A stretch of DNA of 64,000 nucleotides from Hydractinia symbiolongicarpus (taxonomy: Eukaryota > Cnidaria > Hydrozoa > Anthoathecata > Hydractiniidae): NCBI RefSeq assembly GCF_029227915.1, contig NC_079883.1:8432001-8496000 (forward strand). The letters run 5' to 3'. The notes beneath the pieces are model-generated. The model saw nothing but the letters and a program-made list of their open reading frames with translations, did not search any database and was not told where the DNA came from. Shown here in pieces: positions 54,279 through 64,000 of this stretch (position 1 is its first letter; every line of letters starts with the position of its first letter). The translations under genes were made by a program, and so were the position numbers.

Positions 54279-57200
54279 TTAGCCAAATTGGATTCTCAGT
54301 TTTCCTTTTAAAAATAAGCTAGGGTATTTTGCTTGAAACTGTGCTTGGCGTCGTTGTAAAGTTTTTATGCTGTATCTGTTATGTATTAAAACAGCCAGTT
54401 TTTGTTTAAAGATAGGTAAACTTGGAGTTAATTTGTTTTCGGTTACAATTTTCATTCTGTTGAAGAATACTACCTCGTAGAGTAAATTAATTATTTCTTG
54501 GCCTAGTTTTAATTTCCTCTTATATCCACAAACGTGGAAGCCAAGAAAAAACAGGGCTAGCTCGTTTGGGAAGGGAGGTTCAGTTGGGTAGAGTTTGTCC
54601 AAGAACTTGAGTATTGGTTTTATGATATTTTGAGTATCAGGGCAGAAGTAAAACCAGTGTTCGTGTGTTTCAGCCAGACCCTTATCACAACGTAGACACT
54701 GAGAGTTTATGTTTTTGTTTACAGAGGAAATTTTTAATAGTGTGGGGTGTCCAAATTGTAGGAGTCTCCACCTAATGTCAAAAACTTTATTGTTGATATT
54801 AAAATTGTAAATTGTTGTAAAGGTTTTTTTCCATAGCTTTTCAGTGAGTTTTATGTTATATAGGGTTTCCCACCGTTTATGTTTGGATGGGTTGTTATAT
54901 TGCCTTTGTTTTTCAATAAGAATTTGGTATAATTCCTGTGAGGAAAAGGTTGTTAGTTCTGTTAAGATACCTTTCGTATTTTGTAATTTAGGGATGTACT
55001 GTTCATGTGGAATGGTTTGACTTTGTGTTTTTATCATTTGTCTCCACGAGACAGGGATACAGTTAAGTAATTTTTGATATTCTTCGTGGGGGAAATGGGA
55101 CTCTACAATATCTTCTATCTGGTTGTGTGTTAAAAATCCGGGTGTTGTTACTTTACAGATGTCAGCAATTATGCTGATTTTTTTAACTGCCCATTTAAAT
55201 GGTACTAAAAACATTTTTAGATTAGGATTTGTTGGGTGAGGGTGTGTTATATGTGGATTGAAAAAAAGAGGTTCGTTTAACATGGCTTCTAAATTGGAGG
55301 GTGAGGGTCTATTGTTGTTAGTAAGGTCTCTCCAGGCTTTTAGAATATTTTTATAGAATTGTGGTATTCCCAGTGGAGGTCCCACAAAAGTGAGGAAGGT
55401 TTCTTTCCCCTGTCACTTTTTCTGTACTGAGATAGAAAGTGTTCAAAAGGCTCTTTCCATGGTCCAGTATCTTTATGGTCGTAAAGACGACAGATCCATT
55501 TGAGTAGGAGAGATTGCACTTTTAGGTGGGGGTTAAGGATTCCTAGGCCCCCTTGTAAGATAGGGAGTTGTGTGGTGGCTCTTTTAACAGTAATTTTTTT
55601 GTTATTCCATAGGAAATCATATATTATTGTGGTAATATTGTTTAGGAATTGTGTAGGGGTTGGGATGGCCTGGGCTAAATACCAGAGTTTACTAAGGAGG
55701 ATGTGATTAATGATTACTTTTTTACCTTTTAGAGAGAGGTGGAGATTACTCCACAAGTACAAGGTACTTGTAATTTTTCTTTCACATCTTCCCCAATTTT
55801 CCTCGTATGTGTTGGTATCAGGATTACCAAAGGTAATGCCCAGAATTTTCATTGATGAAGATTTCCACTTAAAGCCCAAGGGCTGGGTTGTGGAGTGTTG
55901 GTAGCTTCCCAACCAGAGACCTTCACATTTGTCTCTGTTGATAATTGCCCCAGAGGCTCCTTCAAATAAATTTAGGATCACAGCTAGGCGCTGTAGAGAT
56001 TTTTTTCCTAACAAAAAGAAGTGAGTGTCGTCAGCATATTGTGATAATTTATGCTCTGTTTTGTTTATGGTAATGCCTTTTAAATTTTTGTCTAGAGTCG
56101 CATATGATGCTATGACTTCCATAAAGATGTCATACAAGGGGCCAGACAAAGAGTCTCCTTGTCTTACCCCACGTGTTGGTCGTATGACATCAGATAGGTA
56201 GCCGTTGACGAGGCACCGAGCTGTGATTTCATTATATAGAAGACGAATCAAGCTAATAAAGTTCGATCGAAATCCGAGTCGTTTCATTATGGATATTAAA
56301 AAGTCGATGTCTACTCTGTCGAATGCTTTCGATTGGTCGATTGTCACTATACTGGCTGGCAGTCTGTTGTCGCTTGCGTATTGTATTATGTCGCGCGTTA
56401 TTGATAAATTCTGAAAAATTGTTCTGCCTGGAATATAAGATGTTTGTGTATTTGATATGATATGTGGGAGGACCTTGGTCATTCTGTTGCACACTGCCTT
56501 AGAAAGGATTTTGTAGTCAACGTTTAGTAGGGTTATAGGTCGCCAGTTATGTAGGTCATTTCTGTCGCCTTTTTTGTGGATTAGACAAAGTATCCCTTCC
56601 CTTTGTGTGGGTGGTAGCACCTTTGATTTTACACTTTCTAGAAATACTTCGTGGAGACTACTTTTAAATATTTCCCAAAAAAATAGGTAGAATTCGACAG
56701 TAAAACCGTCACCTCCTGGGGATTTATTTTTACTCATGGCCTTCAGTGCATCAGTGAGTTCTTCCAATGTAATATCCTGTTCTAAGGTAGACTGTAGGTT
56801 TTCGGGTACCCTGGGGTGGAGACTGTGCAAAAGCTGGTCTTGGTCAGTCCCGTTTGTTTCCTGTTTCGTATAGAGTGAGGTGTAAAATTCTGTTATTACT
56901 TGTGTAATGTCAGTGTTGGTTTTAGCGGTTGTGCCATCTCTTCGCTTTAGGGAGGAGAAAACTCTCTCACCACCCCGACTTTTTTCCAAGTTAAAAAAGA
57001 AAGGTGTACATTTTTCACCACTTAATTCCCAGTCCATTTTGCAGCGTATTTTGGCTGCCTGGGATTCTTTAGTATTGATGGATTGTAGGGTTGTTTTTAG
57101 GTTATTGATTTGTTTCTCGTTAAGGTTTGGCTTATTTAAATAGTTACGTAGGGATTTTTTTAGATGTTTTTTTTGCCTCTTTTTGTTTTTACTGACATCC

Positions 57201-58111
57201 GAGGCATATCGGATTGTCAGTTTTTTAAGATAGCTTTTTCCTTCTTCCCACCATTCTTTAACTGTGGGAAAATTAGGTTTTTGGTGTTGCCAGTTCTCCC
57301 ACCAGAGTGGCACGGTATTTTTATATGTGTCGTCGTTCAGTAGGTCCTTATTAAAGTGCCAGTATCCGGGGCCTCGGTCGAGGTTGCCCAGCCTTAGTTT
57401 TAATTTCACGAGATTATAGTGGTCAGTCATGACTGTGGGGTTATGTTTAATATAGGTGACCTGTGCTCTATGTTGTTTTGTGAGATACAGTCGATCTATC
57501 CTTGTGCGCGTTTTGTAACGAGAAAGGAGTGTAAATTCATTTTCATGTGGGTTAAGAACCCGCCAGGTATCCTCAACTTGTAATTTTGCTAGAAGACGCT
57601 GTAAGGCAGGCCTAGATCGACAATTGTATGTAGGGTCGTCGTGTTCCCGGTCTTCTGGGTGTGTTGTCATGTTAAAGTCACCGCCAAGACAAATAATTTC
57701 CGTTTTACTTGGTACTGGGAGGGTTTTTGATAAAAGGTTGAAAAAAAGTTTACGCTCATCTTGTTTAGCGTGTGTTCCTCCAGAAGGTGCGTAGATATTA
57801 ATTAAAAAGAACTTTTTTTCTTTGAACGCGCCGCGCACTAAGACCCAGCGGCCACCGTCATCAGCAGTAGTGTCTACTTTGAACTCCTTAGGAAGGAGTG
57901 TGGCTACTCCGCCTGAGTTGTTAGTTGAAGGCGAGTAAATTACAGAGCCTGGCCATGTTTTTTTAAGTTTACTTATATTGGAATTATCGAGATGTGTTTC
58001 CTGTAAGAAAAAGAAGGTTGCTTTTTCCTCGAAAAGGTGGTTTAAAATTGTACCACACCTGAGAGGGGACTTAAGCCCGTTGACATTTGTGCTGACAATA
58101 GTGACCGCCAT
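54279..58111 (-). pseudogene. Retrotransposon ORF2: APE endonuclease and reverse transcriptase (one frameshift)
   Basis: Two overlapping frames: 923 residues (58111-55340) and a continuation to 54279, about 1277 codons in all, normal for L1/Tx1 ORF2. Endonuclease motifs: STNVNGL near residue 5, QETH near 40, GGDFN near 145, RIDRLYL near 205 and TDHYNLV near 230. Reverse transcriptase: PGGDGFTVEFY near 465, WRPITLLNVDYKI, DQSKAFDRVD near 597, RGVRQGDSLSGPLY and catalytic YADD near 692. The C-terminal part has a CLRCDKGLAETHEHW..C zinc-binding motif. The frame breaks near 55380, where one G appears to be missing in a G run. Otherwise intact, so the insertion is young or the break is a sequence error. 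Confidence 0.92.
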
Positions 58112-58150
58112 TTGTATATATATAAATAAATAACGTAGAATATATAGCTT

Positions 58151-59143
58151 TTACCGGTTACGTGTGGATCCCTGTCCTCGCCGTGGCATTGGTTTTCTAA
58201 CAGGCTTTTCGACCGGTGGGGGTTCGTCTGGTGGTGATGTTGCCTGCTCCGCCTCCACCCTCGTGTCTTTATTTACAAGTTCGGTCTCACCGATGGCTCG
58301 TTCTGGTGAGTCAATACGGGGTTTCGTAACTCCGACTACAGGTCGTACCGGGCGTTTCTGCTTCGGAGGCTCGTTCTTTTTATTCTGTTTTTTTGGTGAA
58401 GGGGTGGTGTCCGGTGTTTTACTTGGAGTTACATCTTCCGCCACAGCGTCTTGTGGTTCGATGTCTTGAGGTGTCGGGTTTTTTGTGGGTGGCCCTTCAT
58501 CAATGACTAAGTTGTTGTCGTCGTCAGAGAGTTGGTATATCTGGTCCTCTCTGGGGTCCTCCTCGGGTGGACAACCCTCACGCTCCGAATGTCGTGTCTC
58601 GCAGGATGCACAGTGCATCCTCTTCCCCTTGAAGAAAAGAGTATATCGTCGACCATCGACGATCATTACGTGGGGTAGATCCTCCACATGGATTCTGGGT
58701 ATAAAGCGTATCAACCTCCTGCCATCTTTTACGTGTCGACTGAAAGGGTACGTACCATATGTGATATTTTGTACCTGCCCGTATTCAGACAGGTTTTGTG
58801 CTATTTCGGCGTTAGTGACTGTGACGTCGACTTTGACCGTGATCAGTATGCTGTCTCTGACTCTAGGGATAGCGTGTACTGGCCGCTCCTCTGTGCCAAA
58901 GTTAAGGGTTTGAATCATTTCGATGTTGGTTTCTGGTGAGAATGTGGCGAGCCATACTCCAGACGGAGCTTGAACGAGTTGCTGCAAGGAGTATTTTCCG
59001 GAGCGTTCCTCCACTCTGTTGACAATCGATTTTGCCTGGTTTATGTATTCCCCAGGTGGCATGTTGATTGTGCATGTTCTTTTGTTGATGAGTTGTTTAT
59101 GACATTCCGTCGTTGACTTCTTCGTAGCTGCCGCGAAGGACAT
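58151..59143 (-). CDS. Retrotransposon ORF1 (nucleic-acid-binding protein)
   Basis: 330 residues from the ATG giving MSFAAATKKS; the frame extends 17 codons further upstream only via a TTG. Residues about 95-175 contain a compact alpha/beta stretch (DSILITVKVDVTVTNAEIAQ and RRYTLFFKGKRMHC). A single zinc knuckle CASCETRHSEREGC follows near 176-189 with spacing C-x2-C-x3-H-x5-C. The C-terminal third is acidic, then Pro/Lys-rich, ending in Arg-rich PMPRRGQGSTRNR. ORF1 proteins of this group bind element RNA and act as chaperones. Stop is 39 bp before the ORF2 ATG. No frameshift. Confidence 0.88.
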   Translation of the reverse strand: MSFAAATKKSTTECHKQLINKRTCTINMPPGEYINQAKSIVNRVEERSGKYSLQQLVQAPSGVWLATFSPETNIEMIQTLNFGTEERPVHAIPRVRDSILITVKVDVTVTNAEIAQNLSEYGQVQNITYGTYPFSRHVKDGRRLIRFIPRIHVEDLPHVMIVDGRRYTLFFKGKRMHCASCETRHSEREGCPPEEDPREDQIYQLSDDDNNLVIDEGPPTKNPTPQDIEPQDAVAEDVTPSKTPDTTPSPKKQNKKNEPPKQKRPVRPVVGVTKPRIDSPERAIGETELVNKDTRVEAEQATSPPDEPPPVEKPVRKPMPRRGQGSTRNR

Positions 59144-59269
59144 TTTGCGATTTTTCTTTTCTGTTGAGAAATGTAGATATTCCAGGTAATCCAAATATAA
59201 AAATTCCTGGAGCCAAAGTACAAGTAAATAATACCAAAAATCTCTTCTACCAATATCAAGTTGTTCACA
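59144..59269 (-). other. Retrotransposon 5' UTR
   Basis: 126 bp between the U2 junction and the ORF1 ATG. Short for a 5' UTR, so the copy may be slightly truncated or may rely on the U2 promoter just upstream. No internal promoter motif was recognised. Confidence 0.65.
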
Positions 59270-59310
59270 AGATACTACACTTGATCTTAGCCATTAGGCC
59301 GAGAAGCGAT
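59270..59310 (-). pseudogene. U2: U2 snRNA, 5' fragment (nt 1-41)
   Basis: The first 41 nt of U2 with an intact upstream promoter, including the PSE at 59351-59364. It ends at the retrotransposon 5' end. The last 19 nt (59270-59288) are the right copy of the target duplication. Transcription from this promoter would run straight into the element in sense. Confidence 0.97.
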
Positions 59311-59632
59311 AAAGAACAAGCGTTGCCATGATAGGCATCGTCCACACACCGTAACTGCTTGTGGAGCATGTCACGTTACTGTAAAGCTTACAACTGTCAC
59401 CGCGTACGGATGGACGGCGACATAGTAAAAATCACGGCTGTTGATTTAGCCGTAGGATGGAGAGCGACTGTAGCGAGTGGATGGTAACTTACATGAATGC
59501 TAACAAAGGCGACGATACTAAGTGCGTGATATTACTTTCCAATATGACTGCGTACATTCCGTTTATCAACGCATTACGCCAGAACGTGCGCGCGCGTTAC
59601 ACAGTAGACCATGCAGCCGAAATGCGACAGTG

Positions 59633-59705
59633 CGACCCTGCCAGGAGTCGAACCTGGAATCCCCTGATTCGTAGTCAGATGCCTTATCCATTGGGCCACA
59701 GGGCG
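59633..59705 (-). tRNA. trnR-ACG: tRNA-Arg(ACG), unit B5, acceptor variant
   Basis: Block B form with C1 opposite C72. Confidence 0.94.
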
Positions 59706-60284
59706 ATGCTTATGACTTCGCCCCATCGTTATTTTGGCTTGCGCATTCGTTTTACTTACGACAGAATTCTTCGTGTTTGTAGCCATGAAAGAAAGGGACT
59801 TCTGTGAGTGAATTTTTTTACTGTGGTCTAATAAAAAAGTCGAAACGCAGTGCCCAATATATGAATTGCTCCTAATAGCCGGAAACAGGCCGTGTCGATG
59901 ATGTAGGCCGACATACGCAACGCAAACCAAAGAACGCTTTATGAAAATCCTAACACGGGCGCGGAAGAAGCCCAAATTAACAGAGTAGATGTAATGCTGA
60001 AGACCTCAAACTCCAGCAGCTTCTCTTTCAGACTATTGCGTCGTGCTACAAATAAAAATTAACATGCTTTCGCATAGTCGCGGCTCCCAAAACGGACATT
60101 ATACGATGTACAGAAACACACATTTCTGTTTTCGCGCCAAATCAATTCCCGGGAGTGGTACTTTTACGTCCGCATACTTCGCACCGTCTTAAATTATATC
60201 TCATTTACACGGTAATGTTTAGTATACTTCTACTGTGATAACAAGCATCGTTTATCGTTGGATTGTTGTAAGAAAACATTAAAA

Positions 60285-60836
60285 ATGAGTGAAGCAGCTT
60301 CTCCAAAGAAAATCGCACCCAAGAAGAAACCTGCTGCAAAGAAGACAGCTGATCACCCTAAATATGTGGACATGATCAAGGCTGCTATCGCTACCCTAAA
60401 GGAACGCGGTGGTTCATCTCGCCAAGCTATTACAAAATATATTCATGCAAATTACAAAGTTGCTGAAAACTCAGATCATCATCTGAAAATGGCTCTTAAA
60501 CGAGGAGTAACATCAGGCGATTTGATTCAAACTAAAGGCACTGGTGCTTCTGGATCATTCAAGCTAGGTCAGGTAAAAAAAGAAAAACCTAAGAAAAAGG
60601 CCGCAGCAAAAAAGCCAACGGCAAAGAAGCCTACTGCAAAGAAAAGTACACCAAAAAAGAAGCCAGCAAAGAAGAGCACGCCAAAGAAAGCAGCAAAGAA
60701 GCCTGCCACAAAGAAAGCCTCGGCTAAGAAACCAGCAGCTAAGAAACCCACAAAGAAGCCTGTTGCTAAAAAACCTGCAGCAAAGAAGGTCAAAAAGACT
60801 CCCAAAAAGGCAGCAAAGAAGACCGCAAAAAAATAA
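60285..60836 (+). CDS. H1: Histone H1, unit B5
   Basis: Same protein as at 2396; unaffected by the insertion upstream. Confidence 0.97.
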   Translation: MSEAASPKKIAPKKKPAAKKTADHPKYVDMIKAAIATLKERGGSSRQAITKYIHANYKVAENSDHHLKMALKRGVTSGDLIQTKGTGASGSFKLGQVKKEKPKKKAAAKKPTAKKPTAKKSTPKKKPAKKSTPKKAAKKPATKKASAKKPAAKKPTKKPVAKKPAAKKVKKTPKKAAKKTAKK

Positions 60837-61197
60837 TTTGTGTGTATCTGGCTATTACATTAACAAACGGCTATTTTTATAGCCACACATTTACAAAAAA
60901 ACATTATCTTGGTACAAAGTTAAACTTGTTTAAGTCACTTAAACAGTTAAAAAAGAGTAATTTTAAGATTAGATTCCCTAAGTTTAAGTATTTTCGTTTT
61001 TAAATTTCTTATTTTCTTGCTTTTACTTTTCTTGCCCTTCATATTTTTAACATTGTCAAACTTTATGTAGCATAAAATTTTTATGTAGCATAAAATTTAA
61101 ACAGAAAGCAGAACAAAGTTTGATATAAAAAGCTAGCCGTAATATTTTTTATGGATGTGTGGCTATAAAAATAGCCGTTTTTTGTTTGGTAAGATGC

Positions 61198-61611
<414 letters not shown>

Positions 61612-62089
61612 TTAAGAAGTCGATGTAGTACGGATACACAAGACGGTCTAAAATGCACTATCGCGCCAAAGTTTTATTTCTCATATTGATTGACAGCTAA
61701 GGTTCAAAACAAACCATTTGATTGGTGCTAAGAAAGTAATTTCTGATTGGCTGCATAATGACATTACGCTCATTACTTTAACATTTTTATAAAATCTGTG
61801 TTTTTTGGCTACGGGAAAACGGCTGTATCTTCTGATACACAAAAGCTTTTGACTTTTTTTTTTTTTAGTAAGTAGCAGAAGGTTTGGCGAATTCCAACGA
61901 TGCCAAATTTATTGCCTTACTGAAACATTAAGACCACGAATTTTTAAAAAAACTACAGTTTTACTTAAAAAAATGTACAAAATGTTCGGAACATTTTGTA
62001 ATGACGCAACTCTATTGGTTAATTAGGGTGTTTCCACGAGCAGTAGGTAATTTTATGGCCTCTTTTTAAAGCTGTCTGAATTCTGTTAA

Positions 62090-62446
<357 letters not shown>

Positions 62447-62908
62447 GCGTTGTCATTGCTCAACAAAAACGGCTATTTTTATAGCCACAAATCTTTTAAA
62501 ACATTACTTTGTGCACGCTTCCAAATTACACAATGTGTAAAGTCTTGTCACAGTTACATTTATTGCTATACGATACTATGTCATATATGACACAAAAAAA
62601 ATTTAGAAATACTTTGTAGGGTTAATTTGCCTGGGAGTGTTTCCGTGAAAAGCTGGGTTAAGTTAAATGTAAGCAATAACATGGATCAATGTACTTGTCT
62701 TTTCTGCAAGTACAGCTAATAATACGTATGAAAAGTGAAGCTAATCCACACACACACATGGGGAAGTATTTTAAATGTAGGCTAGTGTTCTTAAGCACAT
62801 TATTTAGAAGTTTTATTAACTTCGGTTAACTTGTAGTGACGCCAAGTAAATGTTTTTTTAAAGATGTGTGGTCTTAAAAAAGACCGTTTGTGTTTGGTAG
62901 ACGTTGGT

Positions 62909-63313
62909 TTACTTGCTGCTTGTGTATTTTGTGACGGCTTTTGTTCCTTCACTGACTGCGTGTTTTGCAAGTTCTCCAGGCAAGAGAAGACGTACTGCGG
63001 TTTGAATTTCACGAGAAGAGATGGTCGACTTTTTGTTTTGAAGAGCCAAACGCGAAGCTTCGGAAGCAATGCGCTCAAAGATGTCGTTGACAAATGAGTT
63101 CATGATGCTCATAGCTTTGCTTGAAACTCCGACATCTGGGTGAACTTGTTTCAAAACATTGTAGATGTAAATAGCATAACTTTCCTTTCTCTTTCTCTTG
63201 CGTTTCTTTTCACCAGTTCCACCAATCTTTCCTCCTTTTTTGCCGGCTCTTTTTTCACCTTTCTTGGCTACTTTAGGTGCCTGTTTTCCTCCTTTAGCTG
63301 CTGCGTCAGACAT
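62909..63313 (-). CDS. H2B: Histone H2B, unit B5
   Basis: Intact 134-residue protein with the normal Arg108 and C-terminus. Confidence 0.98.
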   Translation of the reverse strand: MSDAAAKGGKQAPKVAKKGEKRAGKKGGKIGGTGEKKRKRKRKESYAIYIYNVLKQVHPDVGVSSKAMSIMNSFVNDIFERIASEASRLALQNKKSTISSREIQTAVRLLLPGELAKHAVSEGTKAVTKYTSSK

Positions 63314-63597
63314 GGTTAAAAATTTTTGCTACTTAACTTGTAAATAAGCATTAAACTGCAAGTCAAAACTTTTTGTTTATAAGTAAAAAAATCGGATCGA
63401 ATTCGATCCGAAAACGCCGATACGCAATTTAATTGGTTAAAAAAAAAATCTTTTGTTTAATACTTAATTATGATTGGTTAAAAAAACATGATTTCGATCC
63501 TATTTTTATGATGAAAAAACGAGTAAAGTTTATTTCGTTAACACTTACGTTAAATATTCGTACGTTTTTGTATTAACTTACAAATCAAATCGCAGTT

Positions 63598-63978
63598 ATG
63601 TCTGGACGTGGAAAAGGTGGAAAAGCTAAGGCTAAAGCCAAGACAAGATCCTCAAGAGCTGGACTTCAATTTCCAGTCGGTAGAGTGCATAGATTCCTTC
63701 GTAGAGGGCACTATGCTAACCGAATTGGATCTGGAGCACCAGTTTACTTAGCAGCCGTCTTGGAATATTTATCTGCTGAGATATTGGAGTTGGCTGGTAA
63801 CGCAGCAAGAGACAACAAAAAAGCTAGGATTATTCCAAGACATTTACAATTGGCTGTTCGTAATGATGAAGAATTAAACAAACTTTTGAGCGGTGTAACC
63901 ATTGCAGCTGGTGGTGTTTTGCCAAACATTCAAGCTGTCTTACTCCCAAAGAAGAACGACAAAGGACAGAAGAAGTAA
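63598..63978 (+). CDS. H2A: Histone H2A, unit B6
   Basis: Same protein as at 5707; the last gene in the window, whose stem-loop falls just beyond the right edge. Confidence 0.98.
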   Translation: MSGRGKGGKAKAKAKTRSSRAGLQFPVGRVHRFLRRGHYANRIGSGAPVYLAAVLEYLSAEILELAGNAARDNKKARIIPRHLQLAVRNDEELNKLLSGVTIAAGGVLPNIQAVLLPKKNDKGQKK

Positions 63979-64000
63979 ACCGCTACACTCAGAAAACAAC

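Larger units (their letters stand above)
53258..59269 (-). mobile_element. Non-LTR retrotransposon, Tx1/Keno-like, inserted in U2 snRNA gene
   Basis: A 6012-bp two-ORF element on the minus strand: 5' UTR 59144-59269, ORF1 58151-59143, ORF2 54279-58111, 3' UTR to 53282, and an A-tail of about 24 nt (T run 53258-53281). A 19-bp target duplication proves target-primed insertion. The unit is longer than its neighbours by exactly 6031 bp, element plus duplication. The APE endonuclease and L1-like reverse transcriptase place it in the L1/Tx1 group. U2-gene specificity within this group is known for Keno; the assignment here is by target and architecture, not by alignment. The element is sense to U2. 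Confidence 0.93.

Noticed and set aside
53258-59269. Assignment to the Utopia family of U2-targeting elements
   Set aside because: Utopia uses a restriction-like endonuclease, whereas this ORF2 begins with a clear APE endonuclease.

Overview
This window is a eukaryotic tandem multigene array from an animal. Canonical intronless histone genes are mixed with small RNA genes in one unit of about 5.85 kb, repeated about eleven times with the end copies cut by the window edges. The histone mRNAs end in stem-loops, H1 has an animal-type winged helix with a lysine-rich tail, and the snRNAs are of metazoan type. AT-rich flanks and the histone sequences fit a cnidarian, perhaps a hydrozoan; this is an inference (about 0.5 confidence), not proven by the window.

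Unit layout, left to right: H2A (+), 5S rRNA (+), U1 snRNA (-), U2 snRNA (-), tRNA-Arg(ACG) (-), H1 (+), H3 (-), H4 (+), H2B (-), then the next H2A (+). H3/H4 and H2B/H2A are divergent pairs sharing promoters. H1/H3 and H4/H2B converge on back-to-back stem-loops. The RNA-gene half (about 430-2100 of each unit) is visibly richer in G+C and CpG than the histone half. The unit supplies all five histones for S phase plus parts of the splicing and translation machinery, using Pol II histone promoters, Pol II snRNA promoters and Pol III internal promoters side by side.

Positions 1-27915 hold block A: units of exactly 5852 bp, apparently identical except for one substitution inside a U2 gene (13101). 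Positions 27916-28415 are 500 Ns, replacing part of H4, all of H2B and most of H2A, and possibly whole units. Positions 28416-64000 hold block B: units of basic length 5876 bp, separated from block A by a fixed set of substitutions, a 22-bp insertion after 5S and a CA-repeat change. Block B carries the damage: an H2B with a 7-bp deletion (33367-33764), an H2B with a 14-bp duplication that replaces its C-terminus (39127-39654), an H2B with an Arg-to-Cys change (51002-51406), a tRNA-Arg variant with a mismatched first acceptor pair in every copy, and a 6.0-kb retrotransposon.

The retrotransposon (53258-59269, minus strand) is a near-complete two-ORF non-LTR element of the L1/Tx1 type with an APE endonuclease and a YADD reverse transcriptase. 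It sits inside a U2 snRNA gene, flanked by a 19-bp target-site duplication covering U2 nucleotides 23-41, the part that pairs with the intron branch point. This matches the behaviour of U2-targeting Tx1-clade elements (Keno type). It is the most striking single feature, together with the nine-gene composite repeat itself.
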